From positions 11,060 to 75,059 of the forward strand of contig CAZFLM010000028.1 in assembly GCA_964519955.1 (NCBI GenBank): a stretch of 64,000 bases of DNA, given 5' to 3'. The notes below the pieces were generated by a model, which worked only from the letters and a program-made list of their open reading frames with translations, did no database searches and was not told the DNA's origin. Both the position numbers and the translations under genes were made by a program. Source of the stretch: CAZFLM01 sp964519955 (lineage in GTDB: Bacteria > Armatimonadota > Chthonomonadetes > Chthonomonadales > CAJBBX01). Shown piece after piece: positions 41,166-50,024 of this stretch. Numbering within the stretch: the stretch's first letter is position 1; each line of letters opens with the position of its first letter.

Positions 41166-42200
41166 ATGCAGTGTCCCAACTGTGGATATGTGCTGAGCCC
41201 GTTCGAGACGGCGTGCCCGAAGTGCGCGCGGCTGGGCACGACGCAGCAGGTAGCGTCCGGGGCTGTGGCTCCTGCGGACAAGGCGTGCGAGCGCTGCGGG
41301 GCGCTGGCCGTTGCTAGCCAGGCAGCGTGCGGGCGCTGCGGGCATCCGTCTGCGCCGGCACAAGCTGCGCCTCCTCCTCCGGTCGTCTATCGCGAGGGCG
41401 CGCCGCCGCCAGGGGTGTCGCTCCCGCACCCAGGCGCCAGGTCGCGAGCCCGCATGTTGGCCTTCGCAACTGCGCTGGCCCTGGTGGCGACCGCTGTCGG
41501 GGTGTACACTGTCCTCGGCGGCCATCTCGGGGCGGCGCATCGAGCCGCGGGGCCGGCGCCCACCCTCTCGATGGCTGACGGGGGGCCAGCCCTGACCGGC
41601 GTATCGGGCGTTCCGTCGGATCAGATCGACCGGCGGTTGACGGAGATGTCAGCGAACACCGGCACCGACCTGGAGATCAGTCTGGCGTGGAACACGCTGA
41701 CGGATCTGGAACTGGAGGTCCGAGACCCGTCCGGCACGAGGATCGACTCGTATCAGTCGCGGACGGCGGATGGCCTCAAGGACGTCGGCGCGAACCCGAC
41801 GATCCGGTTTGGGAGGGGCGCGGAGGAGAGCCCGCAGAACGTCATGCCGGTCACGCCGGATACCATCGGCGCGATGAACGCCATGCTGGCGCTCGACGGA
41901 GTGAGCGGCGCTGACGGGTCCGCTGAGCCACCGCCCGGAGCGAAGCGCGTGACCGTGCGGATGCAATACACGCTGACACCGGTGGAGCACGTGTTCTACG
42001 AGACGGCTCCGCGCGGCGTCTACACAGTCTACGTTCACTGCTACTTCTGGCGAGAGGCGACGCGCGACCCGTTGCCCTACACGCTCCAGATTCGGTCGCG
42101 GGGACGGGTGTTCCGGACCGTCTCGGGTGTGATCGGGCCGCGGTGCTTCGTCGCCGATCGGGTCGATCCCACCATCGTCACGCAGTTCGAGGTCCGGTAG
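41166..42200 (+). CDS. Zinc-ribbon, single-pass membrane, YfaP-like protein, paralog 1
   Basis: First of three tandem paralogs, 344 residues. Two zinc ribbons occupy residues 1-60 (C3, C6, C17, C20; then C41, C44, C55, C58). A Pro/Ala-rich linker precedes one membrane helix (97-118). Residues 150-335 lie outside and resemble the DUF2135/YfaP beta-fold: ISLAWNTLTDLELEVRDPSG, then a PRGVYTVYVHCYFWRE strand, then PYTLQIRSRGRV. The layout predicts a cytoplasmic zinc head and an extracytoplasmic sensor or binding head. GGGAG stands 10 nt before the ATG. The next paralog starts 31 bp after its stop, so they are co-transcribed. I do not know a described system with this exact architecture. Confidence 0.82.
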   Translation: MQCPNCGYVLSPFETACPKCARLGTTQQVASGAVAPADKACERCGALAVASQAACGRCGHPSAPAQAAPPPPVVYREGAPPPGVSLPHPGARSRARMLAFATALALVATAVGVYTVLGGHLGAAHRAAGPAPTLSMADGGPALTGVSGVPSDQIDRRLTEMSANTGTDLEISLAWNTLTDLELEVRDPSGTRIDSYQSRTADGLKDVGANPTIRFGRGAEESPQNVMPVTPDTIGAMNAMLALDGVSGADGSAEPPPGAKRVTVRMQYTLTPVEHVFYETAPRGVYTVYVHCYFWREATRDPLPYTLQIRSRGRVFRTVSGVIGPRCFVADRVDPTIVTQFEVR

Positions 42201-42231
42201 GTCGCCGCGACCACGTGTAGGAGATGCCTGG

Positions 42232-43248
42232 ATGCAGTGTCCCAACTGTGGCTATGTGATGGGCCCGTTTGAGGCGTCGTGCCCCAAGTGCGCTCGTCTG
42301 GGCACCACGCAGCAGGTAGCGTCCGGGGCAGTGGCCCCTGCGTACCGGGCGTGCGAGCGGTGCGGGGCGCTGGCCGTGCTGAGCCAGGCGGCCTGCGGGC
42401 GCTGCGGGCATCCGTTCGCCGCGGCGTATGCGGCGCCGGCTCCGCAGCAGGCCGCTCCTTTCGCGCCGCCGGCGTTCGCGGCGCCCGGGGCGTCCTCGCG
42501 CCGTCGGACATGGGCGATCGTCGGCGCGCTGCTGCTCCTCGCCATCGGTGCGGGGGTGGCGACGGTGGGCGGCCGTTCTGGCGGCGCGGGCGTACAGGGC
42601 GCCTCCGGTCCGCGCCTCGTGATGTCCGGCGGCAGCGGCGGCGCGAACCTCACCGGTGCGTCTGCCATTGCGAGCGACCAGATAGACAAGCGCCTGACTG
42701 AAGCGTCGGCGCAGTCTGGTGGCGATGTGGAGGTGAGCCTGGCCTGGAACGGGCTGAGCGATCTGGACCTGGCGGTACGAGAGCCCTCGCAGGCGCTGGT
42801 CGACGGGTTCTATCCGCGATCACCGGACGGCGAACTGGATGTGGACGCCAATCCGACCGCTCTCGTCCACCAGACCGAGGATCCGACGCCCACAGACGTG
42901 ATGCCGATGACGGAGCGCGACATTGACAGCATGAACCGGCTCTCTTCTCTCGAGAGGATGATCGCCGGCGACCGCGCCGTTGACTCGCGCGGACGCTCCC
43001 GCGCCCGGCCCGAGTACACGATGACGCCGGTGGAGCACATCTACTTCTCGAACGCGCCGCGGGGTGTCTACACGGTCTACGCGCGCTGCTATTGGTGGCG
43101 GGAGAGCACCAGTCAGCCCGTGCCGTTTACCATCCAGATACGTTCGCGCGGTAAGGTCTTTAGGGAGGTCTCCGGAGTGATCGGTCCGCTGAACTACGTT
43201 GCCAACCGTGTGAGACCCACCATCGTCTGTCAGTTCGAGGTGCGCTGA
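42232..43248 (+). CDS. Zinc-ribbon, single-pass membrane, YfaP-like protein, paralog 2
   Basis: Second paralog, 338 residues, same plan: zinc ribbons (C3, C6, C17, C20, C41, C44, C55, C58), linker, membrane helix 92-112, exterior domain 145-335. Its first 61 residues match paralog 1 at 54 positions, whereas the exterior domain is only about half identical. Exterior motifs include VSLAWNGLSDLDLAVREPSQ, ELDVDANPT, EHIYFSNAPRGVYTVYARCY and PFTIQIRSRGKV. The region around the start is nearly the same as in paralog 1 (GGAGATGCCTGG before the ATG). It lies 31 bp after paralog 1. Confidence 0.82.
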   Translation: MQCPNCGYVMGPFEASCPKCARLGTTQQVASGAVAPAYRACERCGALAVLSQAACGRCGHPFAAAYAAPAPQQAAPFAPPAFAAPGASSRRRTWAIVGALLLLAIGAGVATVGGRSGGAGVQGASGPRLVMSGGSGGANLTGASAIASDQIDKRLTEASAQSGGDVEVSLAWNGLSDLDLAVREPSQALVDGFYPRSPDGELDVDANPTALVHQTEDPTPTDVMPMTERDIDSMNRLSSLERMIAGDRAVDSRGRSRARPEYTMTPVEHIYFSNAPRGVYTVYARCYWWRESTSQPVPFTIQIRSRGKVFREVSGVIGPLNYVANRVRPTIVCQFEVR

Positions 43249-43418
43249 GCCGCTGCGGCGCGAAGGGGCACGCCCGGCCGGCCTGGGCGGAGATGATCCT
43301 AACATTGCCCAAATCGATGCTATCGTTTGTCGCCCCTGTGGCGTCTATAGGGTAGGAGTATGAGTGCGCCGCGCGGATGGCTTGGCCGCGCGGCCGGTCG
43401 GAGCTGTCGGAGGTAGCC

Positions 43419-44492
43419 ATGGAGTGCACGTATTGCGGAAGCCGCCTGGGTCCGCGGCAGGGAGCATGCCCTTCGTGCGGGCGTGCGGCGCCGCGCCATG
43501 AGAACGGCGTCGCGTCCTTGGGGACGCACTTGAACGGGCATCCTGCTCGCAAGGTGTGCGCACGCTGCGGGCACACCGCGTCGTTGCACCAGTCGACCTG
43601 CAGCCGGTGCTTCCATCCACTCGCTCACGTCGTCGGCATGCAGTACTCGGCCGACGCCTTGTCTACGCGCGCAGTCCACGTCGCCGGAGGGCTAGCGGCG
43701 TCGCGGCCGGCGATCGAGAACGCCGAGAGCCGATCGGGTCCGCTGTCGCGGCGCAAAGCGACGGCCATTGCGCTGCTGTTGGTGCTGGCGGCCCTGGGCG
43801 TCGGGGCGCTCAGCATGGGCAACGGGTTCGGGCTGCTCGGGCGGCGCGAGGTGGCGGTCCGGATACTGACGGTCGGCCGAGCCGGGATGCACATGAACGC
43901 GGTGGGCGCGCCTGCCATTGCGCCCGCCCAGGTGAACCAGCGCCTGCTGGGCGCCGATGCGCGCACCGATGCCGACCTCGATGTCTCGATGGCGTGGAAC
44001 TCCTTGAGCGATCTGGACCTGCAGGTGCGCGACCCGTCCGGGGAGATGATCTACGCGTGGCACCCGCGGTCCAAGTCCGGGGGCCAGATGGATGTGGACG
44101 CCAACCCGACCGTGTCGATGAGGAACGGGGTGCTGGTGAGCGATCCGACACCGGCGGACGTGCTGCCCCTAACCGAGACCATCGTGTCGAACGGGGGCTT
44201 CTACCCGCTGGGTGAGCGCAAGCACGCCTTCCGCGACAACGAGGCGGTGCGTTCGCTCTACTCGCATAGCCCCGTGGAGCATATCTACTTCAGCAACGTG
44301 CCGCGGGGCGTCTACACGGTCTACGCCCACTGCTATCTGTGGCGCGAGGCGGACAAGACGCTACTGCCCTTCACGATCCAACTGCGCTCGCGCGACGGGT
44401 CGCTGAAGGAGCTGTCCGGCCGGATGCCGCCATTCGACTACGTGACCCACCGCACGACGCCCGTCGAGGTCTGCAGGTTCGTGGTGGACTAG
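43419..44492 (+). CDS. Zinc-ribbon, single-pass membrane, YfaP-like protein, paralog 3
   Basis: Third paralog, 357 residues, more diverged. Zinc ligands: C3, C6, C17, C20 and C47, C50, C61, C64, with a longer loop between the ribbons. Membrane helix about 113-133 (ATAIALLLVLAALGVGALS). Exterior domain has DVSMAWNSLSDLDLQVRDPS, QMDVDANPT, EHIYFSNVPRGVYTVYAHCY and PFTIQLRSRDGS. The start at 43419 has GGAGG 6 nt upstream; 170 bp separate it from paralog 2, enough for an internal promoter. A UUCG-capped terminator follows 28 bp after the stop, so the three genes probably form one unit or two adjoining units ending there. Confidence 0.82.
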   Translation: MECTYCGSRLGPRQGACPSCGRAAPRHENGVASLGTHLNGHPARKVCARCGHTASLHQSTCSRCFHPLAHVVGMQYSADALSTRAVHVAGGLAASRPAIENAESRSGPLSRRKATAIALLLVLAALGVGALSMGNGFGLLGRREVAVRILTVGRAGMHMNAVGAPAIAPAQVNQRLLGADARTDADLDVSMAWNSLSDLDLQVRDPSGEMIYAWHPRSKSGGQMDVDANPTVSMRNGVLVSDPTPADVLPLTETIVSNGGFYPLGERKHAFRDNEAVRSLYSHSPVEHIYFSNVPRGVYTVYAHCYLWREADKTLLPFTIQLRSRDGSLKELSGRMPPFDYVTHRTTPVEVCRFVVD

Positions 44493-44520
44493 CGCGGCGT
44501 CGCATACGCGATGCGTCTGA

Positions 44521-44550
44521 GCGGCTCGGGCTTCGGCCCGGGCCGCTTTG
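44521..44550 (+). terminator. UUCG-capped intrinsic-type terminator
   Basis: GCGGCTCGGGC, TTCG loop, GCCCGGGCCGC with one mismatch or wobble pair, then TTTG. It ends the three-paralog cluster. Confidence 0.75.
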
Positions 44551-44654
44551 ACATGTCCGGGGCAGGTCTGACGGGCCCGGATGCGGAACATGCACCTGCG
44601 CGCACCGGACGTCTCGCGGGCGCGGCGGACTTCTGGAGGCGGACGGCTTAGGAC

Positions 44655-45647
44655 ATGAGGATCGGCGAGGAGGCGGCGGCAGCGCCGCGCAAGCGGGCTA
44701 TCGGCCGCGAACTGGGCGTCTACGGCGTACTGGTCATTCTCTACGTCGCCCTGGCGATGTGGGAGCCCTCCTTCCGCGGCTGGGTGAACCTGCGCAACGT
44801 GCTCACTCAGATCTCCATGGTCGCCATCGTGGCGGTCGGCATGACGGCGGTCATCATCACCGGCGGCATCGACCTGTCCGTCGGCTCCATCGCGGCGGTC
44901 TCGGCCTGCCTCAGCGGCGTGCTGATGGTGCGGCACGGATGGCCGGGGTTCGCGGGCGTGCTCGTGGTGCTCGCTCTGGGCGCCCTCCTCGGGCTGTTCA
45001 ACGGACTCTCCATCACGAAGGTCGGCCTGCCGCCGTTCATCGCGACGCTCGCGGTGATGGTCATGGCGCGCGGGCTCGCGTTCGTGATCAGCGGGGGCGG
45101 CGCGATCTACGGCATCCCGGATGCGTTCCTTTGGCCGGGCTCCGGCAACCTGCTGCAGCATGTACCCCTGGTCGAGAAGCTGCCGGCGATGATCGTGCTG
45201 ATGGCGGTGCTCTTCATCGCGTGCCACATCGTGCTGGTGCGCACGCGGCTGGGGCGTTACGTCTACGCGGTGGGGGCGAACGAAGAGGCCACGCGGCTGT
45301 CGGGCGTGTCGGTCGTGTGGGTGAAGACGGCGTGCTACGCGCTGGCGGGGCTGCTCTCGGGTCTGGCCGGCATGCTCTACACGGGCTACGTGGGCGCGGC
45401 CGAGCCGACGATCGGCGACGGGCTGGAGCTGGATGTCATCGCGGCGGTGGTGATCGGCGGCACGAGCCTGAGCGGCGGCCAGGGCAACCTGCCGGGCACG
45501 TTCGCCGGCGCGCTGCTGATCGGGCTGGTGCGCAACGGGCTGAACTTGATGCAGGTGGACTCGAACTACCAGAAGGTGGCGGTCGGAGCGATCATCTACG
45601 CAGCGGTGATGATCGACATGTGGCAGAAGAAACGGAGGCGTGTGTGA
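44655..45647 (+). CDS. Sugar ABC transporter permease (RbsC/BPD_transp_2 type)
   Basis: A 330-residue inner-membrane permease with about nine to ten hydrophobic segments. GGIDLSVGS (about residue 75) and the TLAVMVMARGL segment (about 133) are hallmarks of the RbsC/XylH group of sugar importers, and the C-terminal VIGGTSLSGGQGNLPGTFAGA is the cytoplasmic loop that meets the ATPase. ATG 44655 is preceded by TTAGGAC. Its stop overlaps the start of the binding-protein gene by one base (TGATG), so both are coupled. No ATPase gene of this transporter lies within the window. The transported sugar is unknown. Confidence 0.9.
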   Translation: MRIGEEAAAAPRKRAIGRELGVYGVLVILYVALAMWEPSFRGWVNLRNVLTQISMVAIVAVGMTAVIITGGIDLSVGSIAAVSACLSGVLMVRHGWPGFAGVLVVLALGALLGLFNGLSITKVGLPPFIATLAVMVMARGLAFVISGGGAIYGIPDAFLWPGSGNLLQHVPLVEKLPAMIVLMAVLFIACHIVLVRTRLGRYVYAVGANEEATRLSGVSVVWVKTACYALAGLLSGLAGMLYTGYVGAAEPTIGDGLELDVIAAVVIGGTSLSGGQGNLPGTFAGALLIGLVRNGLNLMQVDSNYQKVAVGAIIYAAVMIDMWQKKRRRV

Positions 45648-46651
45648 TGAAGCGCAGCGCTTTGGTTGTGGTGGCCGCGATCGGTGCGGCTCTGTTGGCG
45701 GCAGGGTGCGGGCCCAGCTCGGACAAGAAGGACGAGGCGGTCGGGGCGCCTCCGACTCCGGGCGCGTCGGCCAAGCCTGCCGGCGGCGATGTCTCCATCG
45801 TGGTCATCTCCCCCGCGCTCACCAGCGTGTTCCACCAGGAGCTCGTGAAGGGGGCCGACGAGGCGTCGAAGGCGCGCGGCTGGCAGTACAGCCACCTGGA
45901 GCCGGACAAGGAGACGAACTCCGCGGACCAGGTCGCCAAGGTGCAGGACTCGATCCAGGGGGGCGTCAAGGCGATCAGCATCTGCTCGGTCAACGACGAG
46001 GCGCTCGTGCAGGCGGTGAAGAAGGCCAACGACGCCAAGGTGCCCATCTTTGTGCACAACTCGATCACCCCGGTGCCCGGCGGCACGGTGGAGGCCTACA
46101 TCGGCTACGACGAGCAGGAGGGCGGCAAGAAGTGCGGCGAGAAGGCTGTCGAGCTGCTGAAGGCCAAGTACGGCGGCGTGGCAAAGGGGAAGATCGCAAT
46201 CCTCGATGGCACCACGAGCGTCCACACTCAGCAGCGCGCGGGCGGCTTCAAGGAGGCGCTGAAGGGCACGCAGATCACCGTGGTGGCCGAGCAGTCGGCG
46301 AACTGGCTGCGGAAGGAAGGCGCGGACCGCACCTCCGAGTTCCTGCAGAAGTACCCGGACCTCGACCTGGTGTTCGGCTGCTCCGACGCGATGGCTCAGG
46401 GCGCGGCGCAGGCGGCCAAGCAGGCGGGCAAGGCCATCTACACGATCGGCCTCGACGGCAACCCCGACGCTCTGGCGGACGTGAAGGCGGGCAAGCTGAC
46501 GGCGACGCTGGTGGTCTACCCGAAGGACATGGGCAAGAAGGTCGTGGAGTCCATCGAGAAGAAGCTGAAGGGCGAGAATGTCGGCCCGATCGTCAAGACC
46601 GACACCATCGTGGTGGACAAGGCGAACGTGGACCGGTTCATCGGGAAGTAG
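45647..46651 (+). CDS. Periplasmic-type sugar-binding lipoprotein of the ABC transporter
   Basis: A 334-residue lipoprotein with lipobox LAAGC and a short Pro/Ala linker. Residues 48-330 are the type I periplasmic-binding fold (RbsB/Peripla_BP_4 group): SIVVISPALTSVFHQEL, VPIFVHNSI, GKIAILDGTTS and IYTIGLDGNPDALADVKAGKL. GGAGG lies inside the end of the permease gene, 8 nt before the ATG. It captures the sugar and delivers it to the permease encoded just upstream. The order permease then binding protein, with no ATPase, is unusual for ribose-type operons. Palindromic repeats follow the stop. Confidence 0.9.
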   Translation: MKRSALVVVAAIGAALLAAGCGPSSDKKDEAVGAPPTPGASAKPAGGDVSIVVISPALTSVFHQELVKGADEASKARGWQYSHLEPDKETNSADQVAKVQDSIQGGVKAISICSVNDEALVQAVKKANDAKVPIFVHNSITPVPGGTVEAYIGYDEQEGGKKCGEKAVELLKAKYGGVAKGKIAILDGTTSVHTQQRAGGFKEALKGTQITVVAEQSANWLRKEGADRTSEFLQKYPDLDLVFGCSDAMAQGAAQAAKQAGKAIYTIGLDGNPDALADVKAGKLTATLVVYPKDMGKKVVESIEKKLKGENVGPIVKTDTIVVDKANVDRFIGK

Positions 46652-46654
46652 GAC

Positions 46655-46830
46655 GACCCACCCCGACCTTCGGCCACCCCTCCCGAGTCGGGAGGGGACC
46701 TAGCGGCGACGTGTGCCATGGCGGCGGTTGCGCGGGGCGGCGGGTGTGGGGGCCGGCGGTTGAAACCGCGCCTTGCGGACGGCACGAAGCCCGCCTGCGC
46801 GGGCTGGTCGATGCGAGCGTCTGTGCCGAT
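46655..46830. repeat. Family D palindrome and family A-like variant
   Basis: CCCCTCCCGAGTCGGGAGGGG-type palindrome at 46677-46697, with CCGACCTTCGGCC just before (family D, also at 54719 and 57009), then GGCGGTTGAAACCGCGCC and GAAGCCCGCCTGCGCGGGCT (family A variant). The palindrome may terminate the ABC genes. The rest of the 293-bp space shows nothing else. Confidence 0.75.
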
Positions 46831-46944
46831 GATGTCGTTGTGAGCAGGTCGTGAACCAGCCGATCCGGCTCTCAGCCGGGTCGGCTGGGGGCATTGTGGG
46901 TTGTTGGGCGGCGACCCAGTGAGGGCGCCGCGAGGAGCGTTTCC

Positions 46945-49245
46945 ATGGTCTGTGCGTCTGCCACCTATCGTCCATCCGACCGCATCGCCGCCCTGCGGGA
47001 GCGCGCCATGGCGCGGCCGGCCGAACTGATGTTCGGGGCGAGGCGCGAGTACCACTACGTCGAGGGGTGGATGCGCGCCGAGGGGCAGCCCCTGCCGATG
47101 CGCAACGCGGAGGCGCTGGCGAACGTCATCGAGCGGATGCCGGTCGTGCTGCACCCCGGCGAGCTGCTGGTCGGCGAGCACGGCAACGACTGGGACCTCT
47201 CCAACTTCCGGCCGCTTGCTGGGGACGGCTACGCCGACCGCGTGCGCGCGAGCTGCCTCTCCGACGAGGAGAAGGAGCAGCTTGTCGAGTGGGCCGCGCG
47301 GCGTCCGTTCGAGTGGCAGCGCCTGTCGCCGGTCGCGCCGGCGCCGGAGGAACTGCGCCTGGCTCAGGAGCGCGGCGTGGTGGCGGTGTGGGGCACCGAC
47401 CTGAACCACAGCATCCGCGGGTACGAGAAGGTGCTGCGGCTGGGGTTCGAGGGGCTGGCGGCTGAGGTGCAGACCGCGCTGGACACGCTGCCGATCGCCG
47501 AGCCGGACGCGGCGGCGCGGCGGGCGACGCTGCTCGGGCTGCGGCGGGTGTGCGAGGCGGCGGCGACGCTCGGGCGGCGGCATGCGGCGGCGGCGCGGGC
47601 GCGTGCCGAGGCGGCGGACGGAGCGGAGCGTGACGAGTGGCTGGCGGTGGCGGAGGCGTGCGAGCAGGCGCCCGCGGGACCGGCGCGCACATTCCGCGAG
47701 GCGCTGCAGGCGCTCTGGTTCGCCCACATGATCACCGTGTGGGAGGACGGCGTCAACGCGAACGGTATCGGGCGCATTGACCAGTTCCTCTGGCCCTACC
47801 TGGAGCGCGATCTGGCGCAGGGCGTGCTGACGCAGGACGAGGCTGCCGAGCTGTTGGCGGCGCTGTGGGTGAAACTGTACCAACCCTACGACGTCCAACA
47901 GATGATGGTTGGCGGGCAGACGCCGGACGGGCGCGACGCAGTGAACCCGCTGAGTTACCTCGTGCTGGACGTGACCGAGGGGCTTAAGTTCGTACGCTGC
48001 CTCTCGGCCCGGCTGCACAACGGGAGCCCGCGCGAGTTCGTCTCGCGGTGCGTTGACCTGGTGGCGCGCGGCGGCGGCATCCCGTTCTTCTTCAACGACG
48101 AGGCGCTGGTGCCGGCCATCGCGGCGCAGGGCATCCCGGTGGAGGAGGCGCGCGGCTACGCGGCCATCGGATGCATCGAGATCACCATCCCGGGCAAGGC
48201 CAGCCCGCACGCGGTGAGCAACTGGATCAACGTCGCCAAGTGCCTGGAGTTGGCGCTGAACGACGGGAAGGACCTGCTGACGGGGCAGCAGCTCGGGCCG
48301 AAGACGGGTACGCTCGCCGAGTTCGAGAGCATGGACGCGGTGCGCCGGGCCTACGAGGCGCAGGTGCGCACCTTCGCCGACTGGGCGGTCTACGGCTCGA
48401 ACGCGGCCGAGGTCGACCACAAGTCGCGCTACCGGCTGCCGTACCTCTCGCTGCTGACGGACGACTGCGTGGCGCGCGGGATGGACATCATCGAGGGCGG
48501 CGCGCGCTTCAACTACCACTCGAGCGCGGCGATGGGCGTGCCGAACGTGGCCGACTGCCTGGCTGCCATCGACGCCGCCGTGTTCCGGGACCGGGCCGTG
48601 ACGGGCGCCGAACTGCTGGAGGCGCTGCGGACCGACTTCGCCGGCAACGAGCCGCTGCGGCTGCGGCTGCGCAACAAGGTGCCCAAGTACGGCAACGACG
48701 ACCCGCTGCCGGACGGCTACGCGGCGGACGCGGCGCGCCACTACTGCGAGACGCTGGGACAGTACCGCGCGCCGGCGGGCGGCAGGTTCCACGTGCACTT
48801 CTTCACGTTCACGCTCATGCTGCCGTACGGCCGGCTGACGGGGGCTTCCGCGGACGGGCGGCACGCGGGCGAGCCGCTGGCGTACAGCCTGTCGCCGGTG
48901 CAGGGGCGCGATCGGGAGGGGCTGACCGCGGTAGTTAACTCGCTCTCGCGCATTCCGCACCACCTGGCCGCCGCGAGCAGTTCCGCCATCCTGGAGGCGG
49001 ACCCGGTGCTGCTGGAGGGCGCGGGCAAGGAGGCGTTCGTCGACTTGCTGATCGCGGCCATCCGGCAGGGGGTGGGGCAGCTCCAGTTCAACGTGGTGAG
49101 CGAGGAGATGCTGCGCGCGGCGCAGGAGGACCCGGAGCGCTACCGGAGTTTGTGCGTGCGCGTGTCGGGCTTCAGCCAGCAGTTCTGCCTGCTGGACCGG
49201 GAGATGCAGAACCACATCATCTCGCGCGTGAAGCACCGGCGGTAG
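46945..49245 (+). CDS. Pyruvate formate-lyase-like glycyl radical enzyme 2
   Basis: A 766-residue glycyl radical enzyme, only distantly related to enzyme 1 at 32388. The thiyl motif is AIGCIEI (C410) and the radical loop RVSGFSQQFCLL (G742) followed by QNHIISRVKH, a textbook C-terminus. Size suits the dehydratase, C-N lyase and related branches rather than PFL itself. The substrate cannot be assigned. The start ATG at 46945 has AGGAG 8 nt upstream; further upstream in-frame codons lack a ribosome site. It follows the sugar ABC genes after a repeat-filled gap. No activating radical SAM protein is encoded in the window. Confidence 0.88.
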   Translation: MVCASATYRPSDRIAALRERAMARPAELMFGARREYHYVEGWMRAEGQPLPMRNAEALANVIERMPVVLHPGELLVGEHGNDWDLSNFRPLAGDGYADRVRASCLSDEEKEQLVEWAARRPFEWQRLSPVAPAPEELRLAQERGVVAVWGTDLNHSIRGYEKVLRLGFEGLAAEVQTALDTLPIAEPDAAARRATLLGLRRVCEAAATLGRRHAAAARARAEAADGAERDEWLAVAEACEQAPAGPARTFREALQALWFAHMITVWEDGVNANGIGRIDQFLWPYLERDLAQGVLTQDEAAELLAALWVKLYQPYDVQQMMVGGQTPDGRDAVNPLSYLVLDVTEGLKFVRCLSARLHNGSPREFVSRCVDLVARGGGIPFFFNDEALVPAIAAQGIPVEEARGYAAIGCIEITIPGKASPHAVSNWINVAKCLELALNDGKDLLTGQQLGPKTGTLAEFESMDAVRRAYEAQVRTFADWAVYGSNAAEVDHKSRYRLPYLSLLTDDCVARGMDIIEGGARFNYHSSAAMGVPNVADCLAAIDAAVFRDRAVTGAELLEALRTDFAGNEPLRLRLRNKVPKYGNDDPLPDGYAADAARHYCETLGQYRAPAGGRFHVHFFTFTLMLPYGRLTGASADGRHAGEPLAYSLSPVQGRDREGLTAVVNSLSRIPHHLAAASSSAILEADPVLLEGAGKEAFVDLLIAAIRQGVGQLQFNVVSEEMLRAAQEDPERYRSLCVRVSGFSQQFCLLDREMQNHIISRVKHRR

Positions 49246-49291
49246 GGGAAGCGCCGGCCAGCCGTGACAACCAATCTACGGGGGAACCACG

Positions 49292-49855
49292 ATGTTGCCT
49301 AAGGAGTTGGAGGAGCAGGTCTACGCGGAGCTGGATGAGGGCGAGGCGATTCGCTGGATCGAGCAGCCCGAACCGGCCGCGCGCGCTGCTTCGTCGCTTG
49401 TTCCCGCTCTGTTCGCCATTCCCTTCACGGCAGTAGCGATCTACATGGCCACGACCGTGCTGAACTTCGGCGGCGGATCGATGGGGCCGCCGCCGATCTT
49501 TCTACTCGTCATAGGCCTGTTCGTCCTGGTCGGCATCGCGATGCTCCTCTCGCCGCTCTGGGCGTACCAGAAGGCGACTGGCACGATCTACGTCGTCACG
49601 AACCGGCGAGCGATCATCATCGACGGAGGTCTCTCGCGGTCGGTAGAGAGCTTCCTGCCGCACCAACTCGACGAGCTGCGGCGCGTGGACCGCGCGGATG
49701 GCTACGGTGACCTGGTGTTCGATCGGCGTCTGGTTCGGAGCGATGAGCATGGGCACCACTATCGCGACGTCGGGTTCCTCGGCGTCAGCGATGCGCGGGC
49801 GGCGGAGCGGATGATCCGCGAGTTGGTGCAGGAGGCCGCTGGCGTGTTGAGGTAG
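49292..49855 (+). CDS. Membrane protein with bacterial PH-like domain
   Basis: A 187-residue protein. Two membrane helices (about residues 35-58 and 68-90: LVPALFAIPFTAVAIYMATT and FLLVIGLFVLVGIAMLLSPL) are followed by a bPH-like beta region, YVVTNRRAIIIDGGLSRSVE and LRRVDRADGYGDLVFDRR, which is the usual pattern of small PH-domain membrane proteins. Function unknown; such proteins often bind membrane or protein partners. The start ATG has GGGGGA 7 nt upstream. It lies 46 bp after the second glycyl radical enzyme and may be co-transcribed with it, without an obvious link in role. Confidence 0.75.
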   Translation: MLPKELEEQVYAELDEGEAIRWIEQPEPAARAASSLVPALFAIPFTAVAIYMATTVLNFGGGSMGPPPIFLLVIGLFVLVGIAMLLSPLWAYQKATGTIYVVTNRRAIIIDGGLSRSVESFLPHQLDELRRVDRADGYGDLVFDRRLVRSDEHGHHYRDVGFLGVSDARAAERMIRELVQEAAGVLR

Positions 49856-49944
49856 GGACCCGGCCAGAGGCGCACGCGGGTATGGCACTGCGGGCCGGTC
49901 GCTGGGCGCGCCGCACGGGCGACGGATCCGGGACCGGGCCATGA

Positions 49945-49986
49945 TGCAAAAGAGGGCGGCTCTTCCACCTGTGGGGGCCGCCCTCT
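49945..49986 (-). terminator. Intrinsic terminator of the hemolysin III-family gene
   Basis: Perfect 10-bp stem AGAGGGCGGC/GCCGCCCTCT (49951-49960, 49977-49986), followed in the minus direction by TTTTGC. Confidence 0.78.
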
Positions 49987-50024
49987 CTGTGCTGGTCGAT
50001 CCTGGGTGTCGGTCTGCTCGCGTC

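Noticed and set aside
37622..41317. A plus-strand open frame of about 1230 codons
   Set aside because: Antisense to the unknown membrane protein and to the HExxH gene, both of which have ribosome sites and meaningful domains or helices. Composition is typical of a shadow frame.
46516..49236. A minus-strand open frame of about 900 codons
   Set aside because: Exactly antisense to glycyl radical enzyme 2, whose motifs are unmistakable.
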